Under the pieces are notes generated by a model. The model saw only the letters and a list, made by a program, of their open reading frames with translations, was not told the DNA's origin and ran no database searches. Of a stretch of DNA of 64,000 nucleotides, positions 48,545 to 60,254 are shown piece by piece. A program made the position numbers and the translations under genes. Position 1 is the first letter of the stretch, and the number at the start of each line of letters is the position of its first letter. Source of the DNA: Cryptomeria japonica (lineage: Eukaryota; Streptophyta; Pinopsida; Cupressales; Cupressaceae); contig NC_081415.1 of NCBI RefSeq assembly GCF_030272615.1, positions 191,422,270-191,486,269 of the forward strand. The letters are read 5' to 3'.

Positions 48545-49573
48545 TGTGTGTATGAAAAGTGGACCTATATCTGTATCTGGAATACACAACACTTCAATTA
48601 ATTCATTAGATACATGGTTAGTAAATCAATAATCAATGAATAATAAACCATTACAAAGCGACCCATTGCCTTCTAGTAGATGCGAGTTTAGATTTCTCTC
48701 AAATTGCTAAGCTATCCAGTGACTAGACAACACCTAAACGAAGGATTTTTAAATCTATATGAGCATGAATATGAGCTAAATGGATGCAAGATGTAAGCTA
48801 GATATGCAAGATTAATCTAACATGATTTAAGAAATATTTTAATATTTAAGCTAAATGATTTAAGAAATATGAAATAACTAATATGCAATATCTCAATGCA
48901 AATTCTCAATGAACCTAGAGCAAAAACAACATAATAACAATATATTCTCTAGGATCCTTTAAATGAGAGATGAGAGCCTGAATTTATAGAAAATTCAAAA
49001 AGAAACCAACGGCTGAGATCAAATGATGATGAGCGGTCAAGATTTTCCAAGAGGAAGCACAATCCAGGTGAATGGATGTGATTGGATGCTTTTCTCAGTT
49101 TTAAAGGAAATTGAACTAAAATTAAGATAAAATCAGGAAAAAGTGATTTATTCTCTATTTCATTCAATTTTAATATTTAATTATTTTAATTGCTTTCTTT
49201 GAGATTATTTATCAATTTTTAATTTGTTTTTCAAGATTATCTCCAATTGATTTCTTTTCTCAATTTTTAATTCTTTTTTTCAAATTAATTCCTCTTTTTG
49301 ATGATTTAATGGCAAATTGATTTATTTAATTAAATATGCTAGGATATTCAATAAAATAAATAGGATAATTGTTTTAAAATGATTTACTTGGAATGACCAA
49401 TTAATTAAATAAATATTGAATTAATATTGGTTGATTAATTTGTCATGTGACATTGATGATTTTAGAAATTAATTGTGTGCTCAAGATTGATTTAATTGCC
49501 TTTGGTTAGAACCTTGGTGACATTGTCGAGATTAGGGGCTCATGGTTTAGATGACCATTTTTAGGGTATTACA
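48545..49573 (-). repeat. 5' LTR of element G
   Basis: 1029 bases, near-identical to 39905-40932. It ends GGGTATTACA before the target duplication CTTCT (49574-49578). Confidence 0.95.
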
Positions 49574-50515
49574 CTTCTCATTTCTAAAACATCATAAAGA
49601 CTCTTGGGGACTTGTGACATTATTTCTATAAGAGCCTTACTGAATTTATTCAAGTATATTATTGTGGCTTCTTCCAAATTTCTTCGGCTTCATCAAACTT
49701 GTCATAGAACTCTAAAAGTGGTTTGAGATTACCTTGAACTATGATAGCTTTCTCCACCTCTTTAACTATCATCCTGGATTTGGTGGAATTTGCCTTTGGC
49801 TTCTTGCTTGGCTTTTCTCCATTGGAGGGCTTGTCCTTAGGGAGTTTTCAAGCTTTAGTGCCCTTTTGCTTAATTTCTTTAACAACCTCATCTGATTATT
49901 TCTCCTCATCATTAGGGAAAGAAACATAGACTCTTGTTCCCTTTCCTTTCTTCCTCTTCCCCTCACCATCAGATGGTTTGGCTTGTGGTTTCAGAGAGCT
50001 TGCATGCTTCTGAGGACTCGAGGAGGGTGCAAAGCTCCTTGTTTACTTTGGCTTGGGAGGAGAGACTTCTGGTTTAGCCTTCTTCTCCTTAACAAGCTCC
50101 TTTGCAGGTAGTATGTTCCTCTTCCTTTCTTCCTGAATATCCTACTTTGTGATCCCTATGCTTTTTACATATGCCTCCACTTGCTTCCATACTTTGTGGA
50201 CCAACTCAGGCTTCTTGAACTGATTATGTAGTTTCTATCTCTTCTCAGCATAAGTCCCAAATCTCTCCTCAGAGGTGTCTACTAACTTGCTTAACAAATG
50301 TTGCGTATATAGCTCATGAATTTCTTCTTCAACTTCATACCCCATGGGCATGATCCAAGATGTTCTAGGTTCATTTAAAATTAAAATTTGATATTTAAAT
50401 GGTCTTATAATGTTTTTAGGAATCTCCAATAAAATATAGAAACTATTAGATCAACTCTCCACAAAAGGTGTGCAATTTTAATTGGTACATATCAATTAGA
50501 GTTAAGATAGAAGCC
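49574..50515 (-). pseudogene. Unrecognised coding remnant E, upstream piece
   Basis: On the minus strand a continuous protein-like frame starts near 50429 (MEIPKNIIRPFKYQILILNE, PRTSWIMPMGYEVEEEIHEL, SKLVDTSEERFGTYAEKR) and goes on through single stops as PELVHKVWKQVEAYVKSIGI and a Lys/Pro-rich part (KGKGTRVYVSFPNDEE). After a shift near 49670 it becomes IIYLNKFSKALIEIMSQVPK. It continues across element G into 39815-39904. I do not recognise the family. It could be the ORF of a retroelement or a captured or degenerate gene. Its 5' end meets copia F at about 50515. Confidence 0.55.
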
Positions 50516-51382
50516 CTAGGTAGTCATAAATGATAATTTACAGTTGGTAGTGATAGGAGTACTTACTGGTTTTGAATTCTCCATTCCAAATTTCTTCAAG
50601 ATTTCCTTTATGTACTTGGATTGAGTAATGAAAATCTCATTTTTCATTTGTAGTATCTGTAAACCTATAAAATACTTTATCTCACCTATTAATGACATCT
50701 CAAATTCTTTGCTCATTTCATTTCCAAAGTTCTTGCATAAAGAGTCATTTCCACAAAATATAATATCATTAACAAATATGGCTAAGATCAGTATTCCATT
50801 TTCATCATTCTTCATGTACATATTGTTGTTCTCACTTGTCCTTATAAAACCAATTTTAATCAAATAAGAGTGCAATCTTTCATACCATGCTCTAGGTGCT
50901 TGTTTCAAACCATATAAAGCTTTGTTCAATTTACATACCTGATCTTTATTATTGTCTTCAACAAATCCTTCAGGTTGTTCAATAAAGACTTCTTCTTCTA
51001 ATATTCCATTCAGAAATGCAGATTTGACATCCATTTGATATACCTTGAAGTTTTTGAAAGCAACATATGCCAACAATGTTCTTACTCCTTCAAGTCTAGC
51101 AACAGGTGCAAAAGTTTTACCATAATCAATTCCTTCTTCTTGAGCATAACCTTTGCAAACTAGTCTTGCTTTGTTTCAAATGACCTCTCCTTTTTCATTT
51201 AGCTTGTTTCTGAAAATCCACTTTGTATCGATTACATTTTTGTCCTTCGGTCTTGGGATTAGTATCCATGTGTCATTCTTCTTGATTTGATCAATCTCTT
51301 CTGTCATAGCATTTATCTAATCTTCACTGTTAAATGCCTCTTTCACTATTCTCAGTTCAAATTCAGATATCAGAGATGTGTT
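50516..51382 (-). pseudogene. Copia F reverse transcriptase, truncated
   Basis: The open frame 50516-51076 has [40 protein letters not shown] and [12 protein letters not shown]. The usual FVDD is FVND, a change of the first catalytic aspartate that should abolish polymerase activity. The upstream part (KWIFRNKLNEKGEV and [20 protein letters not shown]) at 51077-51330 contains a stop. The frame ends within the connection domain and no RNase H follows. Confidence 0.9.
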
Positions 51383-52369
51383 CTATCTCAGTTTGTTCCT
51401 TGTCATCACTGGATCATCCTTATCTCCTATAATCTGACTTGGTGCATGATGTCTTCTGACATACTTGGCTAATACAGGCTCGGTAGGCTCTGTATGATCT
51501 TCTTCATCACTCGATAACTGAATATTCTCTTCATTTTCTTCAATAGTCTTCTTGGTAAGACTTGTCGGTTGAACATAGACAAATTCATCATAGTCTTCTA
51601 GTTCCTTGGAATTTCCTTCATCATTTCTTTCTGCAAATTCATCAATTTTCACATTTGCACTTTCTACTATTTTGTTAGATGATTTGATTAGACATTTAAA
51701 TGCTTTGCTTCTAGAAGAATAACCTAGAAATGTTCCTTCTTCACTCTTCTGATCAAACTTGCCATTTATTTTATCTTTGTGAACATAGCATCTACTTCCA
51801 AATATTTTAAAATAACTTACATTAAGTTTCTTATCATACCAAATTTCATATGGTGTCTTCAAAGTACCTTTCTTCAATTGTACTCGGTTCAGGGTGTAAA
51901 CTACTATGCTTATTGCTTCTCTCCAAAATGTTTGTGGCACTCTCTTTTCAATCATCAATGTTCTAGCACAATCCATAATAGATCTGTTTCTTATCTCAGC
52001 TATTCCATTCTGTTGTGGAGTTCTCAGTGCAGAGACTTGTCTTTTAATACCATGATCATTGCAGAATAAGTTGAATTCATCAGATGTGAAGTCTCCACCT
52101 CTATCTGATCTAAGACATTTCAGTTGTCTTCCTGTTTCATTTTCAACTCTTGCCTTGTACCATTTAAACATTTGAAAAGCTTCTGATTTATCTTTTAAAA
52201 ACATTACCAACATCATCCTTGAATAGTCATCCATAAATAATATAAAATATTTATCACCATAATAACTTTGAACTTTCATAGGACCACAAACATCAGTGTG
52301 CACAAGGTCTAAAATTCCCTTAGAAGTGTAAGACTTACTTGTAAAGCTTGATCTTGTCATCTTACCCAT
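51383..52369 (-). pseudogene. Copia F integrase
   Basis: An open frame of 328 codons carries HTDVCGPMKVQSYYGDKYFI, MDDYSRMMLVMFLKDKSEAF, CLRSDRGGDFTSDEFNLFC and LRTPQQNGIAEIRN, so all three acidic residues of the integrase core are present. FLGYSSRSKAFKC then an acidic spacer follow. The stop just upstream (52367-52369, in CQGC-stop-MGKM) separates it from the pre-integrase domain and looks like a single-base change from a glutamine codon. Confidence 0.9.
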
Positions 52370-53233
52370 CTAGCATCCTTGGCACATAGCATTCTCAAGT
52401 TTTTCAAGACTCGGTAGACATCTTACTTGGTGCTTCTTGCTCATTTTGATCAGATTATCAAAATTTACATGACAAAACCTTTTATGCCATAACCAGGTAT
52501 CATCTATCTTTGCATAAAGACATTTATTCCGAGTTGATTCAAGGTGAAATGTGTTACTTTTTGTTTGTGTCCTGGTAGCAGCTAACTTTCCATTCTTGTC
52601 ATGAACTTTGACAATTCCTTTCTGAAATTCTATTCGGTAACCTGTGTTGTTTAGCTGTGCTACACTCAACAAATTGTATTTCAAGCCTTCACCCCAATAA
52701 ACATCATTGCATCTTGCATTGTCAAGAAGTGTTATAGATCCTTTACCTCTTACCAAACATGGTGCATCATTACCAAATCTAACATAGCCGCCATCATAAT
52801 CTTCTAATATAACAAACTTGTGTTTATCTCCTGTCATATGATGTGAGCATCCACTATCTATGATCCAAGAATCATTAGTGTTTATGTGAGATATTAGGGA
52901 TTTTTCTTCATACCTTTCTTCATCTGATCCATCTTTGGTAGCCACATAAACTACTTCCTCTGTATCAGTGTCATCTAATTTATCATCATTGGATTCCTCA
53001 TCGGCTATTAAGCATGTCTTGCTATCTCTTCTTCTGAAGTCTCGGTGTCCTCTGTAATGATTATCTTTCTGTCTGTCATCTCGGTAATCTCTTTTTTCAG
53101 TAGAATCTTTGTTAGGACAGTTAGAAGCTATATGTCCTATTTTATCACAATTGAAACATTTCAAAGGTAGTTTTCCTTTATACTTACCTTTGCCTCTCGG
53201 TAACCTTCTGGCTAATAGTGCTTCAAACTCTTC
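52370..53233 (-). pseudogene. Copia F nucleocapsid knuckle, protease and pre-integrase
   Basis: This frame carries an intact knuckle CFNCDKIGHIASNC (about 53120-53165), an Arg/Asp-rich linker, protease WIIDSGCSHHMTGD (about 52820-52865) with the DSG triad intact, and the pre-integrase domain LWHKRFCHVNFDN. It is the only element here whose knuckle still has all its metal ligands. Only flanking stops (at 53234-53236 and 52367-52369) break the polyprotein. Confidence 0.9.
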
Positions 53234-54022
53234 CTACTTTCTGATTTCCTCATACAGTTTGTGTACTTCTTCCATGTTCTTATGAAATCTTTCACTTGCT
53301 CCATTGTGATCTCCTTCAGAGTACTTATACTTTCTTTCATTGTAATCATTAGATTCATCAAGATGAAAAGAACTAAATGCAGATTCAACTTTATTTACCG
53401 AAGATCCACTATCATCAAAGTTACTTAACTCAAATGCATGTAGCTTACCAATAGTAGCATCTAAAGAAACTGGCATATTAGGTACAGACCTCAATTCATT
53501 GATTACAGAGACTCGGATTGCATAAGCTGGTAGAAGGGTTCTTAACAACTTACTTGTTAAATCCTTTTCTTTAATAGTTCCACCTACTCCTTTGATTTGA
53601 TTGACAATCTCCTTTAGTCTTGTATTGTACTGAGTTATGTTCTCACCTTCATTCATCCTCATGGATTCAAGTTGTCCTCTTAGACTATCTACTTTTTCTC
53701 TTTGAACATGTTCATCTCCTCCATACACAGATATGAGCTTATCCCACATTGCCTTTGCATCATTGTAGCCTTCTAGATCATTAAACTCTGAGTTGGTCAA
53801 TGCAGATGTTATTTCAACCATTGCTTGGATATGTTCTTGCTTTGCCTTTATCTCTTCCATTGTTAATGGATAGGTGCTCGGTGTAACAAAATCATTCTCT
53901 AGATAGTATACAACATATTCTCCAACTCTTGATAGATGCAGCTTCATCCTTTTCTGCCATGTAGAGAAAATTGACTTGTTCAGCTTCGGTGCATCCCTCT
54001 TATATATCTTTGGATCTTTAAC
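53234..54022 (-). pseudogene. Copia F gag
   Basis: Protein-like sequence begins VKDPKIYKRDAPKLN at 54022 directly after a TGA, so the original start codon seems lost. It runs on as WQKRMKLHLSRVGEYVVYYL, FNDLEGYNDAKAMWDKLISV and NITQYNTRLKEIVNQIKGVG. It ends at a TAG (53234-53236) in EIRK-stop-EEFEALLARR; the frame is the same on both sides. The next in-frame ATG (53947) would drop about 25 residues of the conserved start, so I prefer the longer original form. Confidence 0.88.
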
Positions 54023-54057
54023 TCAAGTGCCTTTAAACTTTTCTTCTAGAGTCCAAA

Positions 54058-54069
54058 GCTCTAATACCA
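54058..54069 (-). other. Primer binding site of copia F
   Basis: GCTCTAATACCA on the plus strand is TGGTATTAGAGC on the element strand, one mismatch from the standard initiator methionine site. Confidence 0.88.
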
Positions 54070-54071
54070 AT

Positions 54072-55547
54072 TGATAGTTTTGATACTTAAAATAAGTACA
54101 AATCCAATAGCCAACAAGATGAGAGGGGGGGGGTGAATAATACAAACTTAATCTTCCATAAAAACATCAGATTCAACCTCAGTAACATATACTTCAGTAA
54201 TATAGCAAAACTGTTAAACATGCAAACTCAAAAGTATATAAACATCATAAATCTCATAACACTAGATTTAACGTGGAAACCCAAATAGGGAAAAACCACT
54301 ATGGGATTTCGGACCCACTAAGAAATATACTCGTCTAGAGTATGCTCGGTTAAAAGCAAATCCTATTAAAGATTACAAACACATTACTAGATGTGACCCG
54401 GTTAAGGGATTTCCCTCAGATCTGTTAGGATCTTCACCTTGTTAGAAGTGACCTTGTTAAAGGATTTCAAACACTCAATCAGAATGTCACCTTGCTAGAG
54501 GGTTTTACAAATAAGACTGTTAAGTCCACTCGGTTAAGAGATTTTCTGTCACTTTTCACAAAATAACAGTAATAAAAATCTATCTGCAACTTCACATCTA
54601 AAATGCTAAAGCAGATTCTTATTTGTTCAATACAATCTAGATATAGAACTAATCTTGTCCATCTAATGGGCTTCTATACTCTGTTATTCAAATAGGTCAT
54701 CAAGCTTCTGTGCTCGATAATCACTATGTAGTATCCCTGTGCATACACTTGCCAGCATACATTGTTTATCAATAGTTCCCTATTTATAAACAATTAGCTA
54801 AACGCTTAATCTCCTTGATCACATTTCCCATGATCAATCATAGCCATCAGATCTTCAAACTTTGACCAGGTTCAATGCATCTTTTGATTTGAAAACATTT
54901 TACCCCGCCTTGGAACTTGCATATTTTTCTTGGAACTTGTGCTAGGGTATTGCGGTTCAATTTGTGTTGTAGATCTTCATGTCGATCTTCCTTTTCCATA
55001 GATTCTTAACAAACTATATTTACGACATACCAATCATTTAATCAGTTCCAACTCATCAACTTCCTTCATTAAATAATGCATGTAAACATTTAATGCATTC
55101 TATTATAGCTCGGTTACAACTCGGTAAATACTAAACTTCACTCGGTAGACATTCCGCCTTCATTAACCAATAGCGATAACCTTAGGGTTTACCGACTAGG
55201 TTCTTTGCTTGATAACATAGTATAGTATTAACCTTACAATTTACAACATATGTATGATGTTAAAACAATCTAAACATCATGATCTCATCATTGTCTAACT
55301 CGGTAATAGTTGCCCATTGAATACCTTATTCATCCCCTTATTCATCATAATCTTTCCTGTGTCTTTTACCGACATCTTTATATTCTTTAAATCATACTTC
55401 TCAAGATATGGCAACATCATACTGAATTAGAAAATCAATTTCTTGACATCAATGACAAAATAATAATATCAAGACAGTAAACATCCTTAATCAGTTATAT
55501 CCATAATCATCAACAACCTTCTCAATATCCTTATTGAAATGCCAACA
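54072..55547 (-). repeat. 5' LTR of copia F
   Basis: 1476 bases from TGATAGTTTTGATAC to GAAATGCCAACA. It contains the G tract GAGAGGGGGGGGGTGAATAA (54121-54140) and the block ACGTGGAAACCCAAATAGGG (54271-54290). No second copy lies in the window, so the ends are set by the primer site on one side and the CCAACA end on the other. Confidence 0.8.
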
Positions 55548-56345
55548 ATCTCCCATTGTCTGTTATAATGCCAAATGCTAACACTGGGCACTTTAGAGTC
55601 AATTTATGCAAACTAAGTACTCACTATAATGGTAGTGATTAAAAAGTATATTGGGTTAGTGGTGTTGGCTATGGTTTAGGTGTCCTCCCATATATGAAGT
55701 GTCTAACTTGTAGGAAATGCTTATAAATTATTTTGTGAACTCTACCTTCAAATACAATTCCATATATTTAGTTTGTCACAATTATTCAATTAGCAAATAA
55801 ACAACTATAAATGACTTGGAAACACTTTAAAATGAAAACATTGAAGGTTAGAATACCTTATTTTTCCATATCATAGGTATTTCTAACAAAAATACACATG
55901 AAGCAATATGGAAAATGCATGTATTAAAAGCTAAACTTTATGTTGTACAAAGATAAACCTAGGTACAATAGAGATAAATGGACACCCAAGAAGGTGGAAA
56001 AAAGATCAAAATTATGATAAGTGTTGTTCTAATGGCTAGGTTTATATAAGCTTAGGGAGTGAAAATAAGGGATTGATGGAATTTGAGTGAGGGGGATACG
56101 ATGGAAATTATCTTGGATGGATGGTGGAAAGAAAGATCTAATAGGGAATATTGATCAAATGGAAAATAAAGACTCTGTGAATTGATAAGAATAAATAAGG
56201 TGTAAAACACAAGTTACATTAGAAGTAGGTAAGGAATACATATTAAATGGACACGTAAAATTAGTCTAAAAGATAGTAAACAAATTAGTAATGTATGTAA
56301 CTTTGTTATTACACCCTCATGATCTACAATTTTGAAGAAAAATGG
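55548..56345. other. Unannotated AT-rich stretch
   Basis: No gene, repeat pair or recognisable element is visible. The first bases after the copia F LTR (ATCTCCCATTGTC) resemble a polypurine tract complement (see findings). Confidence 0.5.
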
Positions 56346-58506
56346 TGATAGACACAATGCACCACTGAGAGAGGGAGGGGGTGAATCAATGGTTCTCAAA
56401 ACTTTTCCCTTTAGCTATTCTTTGTGAGCATACCGGTTTATGGATCAAACACAATGCAGACTAACTCAAATACACACACACACAAGGGAACATCACATAA
56501 CACCAGGATGTATGAGGAAAACCCAAGATGGGAAAAATCTCAGTGAGCAATGTTGCAGGAGTCTACTGCTCCAATCCAGCCTCACAATGAAAACACTATT
56601 ACAAAGTTTAGGGCACCAACCCAAGGAGCGCCAACCCCTGACTTTAGGGTACCAACCCAAGGAGCAACAACCTCTACACCAAGCTACAACTCAGTGTTCA
56701 CAATGTAAACATTAAATACACAAGTAGTTATCTTGTTACAAATGAATCTTGCAACCATTACATATATTTTGCTCTATCAGTGAGATATACTCTCTGCTAC
56801 ACCGACTCACTCTTCTTGCTGCTCTTAACCTGCTGCTTCTTTGTTGGATCTCCTCCATAAGCTCTCTGCTCTTCACCAGTTCTACTCTCTGTCGGTTCTC
56901 TGTTTACCTTCTCTACAACGTCATTCTCTTCTACTTGACCTATATGAACACTATTAGTTCTTCACTCCAACCGGTTGAATGCTTAACTAGGTTCTCCCTC
57001 TCTCTCACTCTCTTCATAGATGCTCATTGAACACTTGGCTGATTTTCTGTTACTTGTAGAAGTTTTCAACTTTGCAGTAGCACAATTATTCTTCTATCTA
57101 GCAGCCCCAAACAATATCTTTGGCTTTCATACTTATAGACTAGTTTTCCTGCCAAAATCCTATTCAAAATCTGGGCAGTTTAGGGTTTCCTCACAATCCT
57201 CAAGGCCGATCAAATCCAATCTAATCTTCCTAACATTCACCTGCACAAGTCCACCATCAATGCGCTTTCCAGAACACGCCTTCCATCTTTAGCAACCTAC
57301 AAACAATCTGTCAGTATACATCTCAGTCAATCACCATTAATGTGTCTGTTGTTTCCTTCTTGAGCTCTTCTATCAACCTGATCTTCTTGCTTAGATTCAG
57401 GCGCCAACAACTCCCTAATTCTTCTATGTTGGTTCATTCTTCCTCGTGCCACATGCTTCTGATCCAATCCACAAATCATGGGATCCACTGTCAGTGCACA
57501 CCAGTCAAGTTACCTAACTCCACATGGCACTTCACCAACCTCTGAGAGCTTGCCACCTGGATCCCATGTGGCATCCATGTCGATCAACTACCAACTTGGT
57601 ACTCCAAGTTGGTCCAGGTAGGATCACTGACATCGCCATACTGGTTCCTTACTTTTTCCGGTTTGCAAACCCTTTTGGTCTCAACCATTCTGTCAGTTAT
57701 CTTATCATCTCTTCCCTCATCTTGAACTATCGATGGATCTCTCAAACCGGTCTCTAGATAGGTAAATCCAAAGTATGCTCATTCCCACAACTTGGGAATT
57801 CTTCTACATCTATACCTCGCTTATATAATCGGTGGACTTACATACCAGTTAGCACACTTGATGACACCATGTCATCAACCTTCGCAAGACTCCATCTTCA
57901 ATCATGTCTTTTTACTTCAGACTACATTTGCTTGGTCTTGCCTTTCTTCCTGATCAATCTTGTTCATTTCTCTACCAGTTTGTCAAGGTGACAAACACTT
58001 CACACTTCTCTCTCCAAACTAAAGTGCACTTAATGCATAATAGGAGATAAGTTCCACTTACTTGGTGGAGTAACAACATCTTCTTTCTGCCATTTGCTCA
58101 TGTGACTTCCCTATTTATACAACATCTCTTCAAATAGGCACATGTGATCTGTAGTGAGCACATTCATTGTCAGTCATTCTTCTCATGATGACTGAATCTT
58201 CATCTAGTGGGAGTCTTGTTATTCTGCAACCTCACAACATACCAGTTCATTCTTCTCTTCCAGTGTTGATGTGATTCAGGTAACATTCTGCCTCTTCATC
58301 ACAAACAAACACTCAAACACCTTGCCCATTTGTCAACACAACACTTTCCAGTTGACATACTTTCCTTACCTTACCAATGTTCTGCAATACAAGGTGATAT
58401 CCAAGATATCACATCTTGTACTCCTCCATATCAGTGTTGCACATACATCTCTACTACCGGTGATCATCCCATACTGGTTGACATCAATGACAACACAATG
58501 CCAACA
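56346..58506 (-). repeat. Probable solo LTR of a copia-like element (H)
   Basis: It starts TGATAGACACAATGCACCAC, with GAGAGAGGGAGGGGGTGAAT nearby, and has GAGGAAAACCCAAGATGGGA (56512-56531). It ends GACATCAATGACAACACAAT then GCCAACA, as other LTRs here do. No primer site or coding sequence adjoins either end. AATGG before it and CATGG after it could be a one-mismatch target duplication. Strand is inferred from the shared block orientation. Confidence 0.65.
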
Positions 58507-60254
58507 CATGGCACCCTAGTTTGTACTACACATTCCAAAGAAGTTTATCCTATATTGGTGCTCACAATATCGACAAAATTAAAACATGAACAACATATTG
58601 ATATATCATATTTGACATTGTGCCCAATCAACAACAATAAAGAATCAAAACAATCTAAAAAAAATATGTAATGAACATGACCACTTATGACAACAAAGAG
58701 AATTCATATGCAGCAATCAAATGAAGTGTATGGTCCCATCATATATAAACTCACACTTTTGTTACCTCAAATCAAACTTGTCCTCTCACATAATATTTTC
58801 TCATATGTCATGTTTAATTATTAACAAGCACACATGCAGATAAAGAAACATAGATTAGTCATTATATTCTAAAATAAAATACATTAAAAAAGAAAAAAAA
58901 ATCAAATTAAATATTCATTGTCAATTCAAAATTATTATATAATCCATAAGATTAATTTCAACTATATGATGAAAATTAAATATTCGATGTGTTGTCCTTT
59001 GAGTTTTTTGTGTTTGTAGGTTTAGAAAGAGGAACAGAGAGTATGTATCTCCCCATTAAAATCCTTTCTTCTAGAAGACAGATGGCTTTTGTTGGAGAAA
59101 TCAAAGATAGCAAGATGAAAGAGGTTCAATGAATGCATCTCATTATGTCATAGTTAGACCTGTGATACACATTTTGTGAGATGAATTTCTCAAGACTAAT
59201 CATAAATACAAGGTGAACATGGAGATTCCAGCAGTTTTTGTTTCCACCCACCTTCACTTTATCTTTCCAAAAACTAAAATGGAGGATTTATGTAAGAAGT
59301 TTTTTAAGGCAGACTTGCTAGGTGGATTGAGCAGTGTTTCAAATAATATAGATGAAAATCTAACAATTCCAATGTCGATGGACTATAATGTCATGATTAG
59401 AAATGACAATGATATAGAGGTAAGGTTAAAAAGATCAAAACACTCTAAATTAATCAATACTTCAATACCAAAAATACACAAAAGGGTGGTTTTCTCTTAC
59501 AAGCCTTCAACTAGCTAGCAACCTTCCAAATAGTGTCTTTTCTTCATAACTTTCAAGGATAACATGATAACAAAAATGTAAAAGTAGTTTCAGATACCCA
59601 TTTGGATTTTATTTAACATATCTAAAAATTAGTATAGGTTGTTTTGTATGTAACTCCTCAAAAAGTGACTATCTTTCTACCAATTAGGCCTAAACTTTTG
59701 CAAAACATGAAGAAATTAGACAAATAGTCACTCATAACTTTTGTAAAATAATTAATTAAGAAAATATCTTTGCTCAAATTTAATTAAAACCTAGATACAA
59801 ATGTTTTCCCCAATTATTAGCAAGATCCAATCGTGGAAAATAAAGTTATCAAACTTTTTCCAAAAATGGTAACCCTAGGGCAGATTCAAACCTGCACTTA
59901 TAAAAATGATCACAACTTCTTCAAATATTCATAAAATTGAACCAAACCAAAAGATAATGAAATATAGTTCATTTATCTTTCCAACCATATAAGATTTTGA
60001 TCCGTATCATTCCGTACTAGACCATACCAAAAAATAGTAGAATATTTACAAAAACAAAAATATAAAACTACTATGCAATGGCTTCAAAACAAGTTTTCTT
60101 CCATTCCCAAACTTCTTCCACACATGAGTTCAAATTAGGAGGCCATATTTATGCCTTTGAAACCAACTTCCCTCATTTACAACTTATGACTCTTCATATT
60201 CTCATTCTTGCATTTTTGCAATTTTACAATTTGACAACTTTAACAAAATACCCC
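58507..60254. other. Unannotated AT-rich stretch
   Basis: Only short, unconvincing open frames, the longest about 100 codons at 59213-59518 with no recognisable domain. No repeats of note. Confidence 0.5.

Larger units (their letters stand above)
39905..49573 (-). mobile_element. Non-autonomous LTR element G (large retrotransposon derivative)
   Basis: Two LTRs of about 1030 bases (39905-40932 and 48545-49573) enclose 7.6 kb, with a 5-bp target duplication CTTCT. A purine tract (AAAGAGGGGAAAA on the minus strand, 40931-40945) adjoins the left LTR. A primer-site-like TTTGGTGCCCACCGTGGGGC adjoins the right LTR at 48523-48542. The element therefore reads on the minus strand. It has a gag-like remnant only and no reverse transcriptase or integrase, so it would depend on another element, probably gypsy-type to judge from the leader motif and the gag remnant. 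The LTRs are very similar to each other, so it looks younger than copia A or B. Confidence 0.9.
50516..55547 (-). mobile_element. Copia element F, lacking its 3' end
   Basis: This minus-strand copia element has its 5' LTR (54072-55547), primer site (54058-54069), gag, protease, integrase and most of reverse transcriptase. Sequence similarity ends at about 50516, shortly after the segment [16 protein letters not shown]. RNase H, polypurine tract and 3' LTR are missing. Either the end was deleted or remnant E (with B inside or beside it) inserted here and the rest lies outside the window. Confidence 0.9.

Noticed and set aside
59213-59518. Open frame of 101 codons
   Set aside because: No recognisable family, no supporting context, and chance frames of this length are expected in 64 kb.
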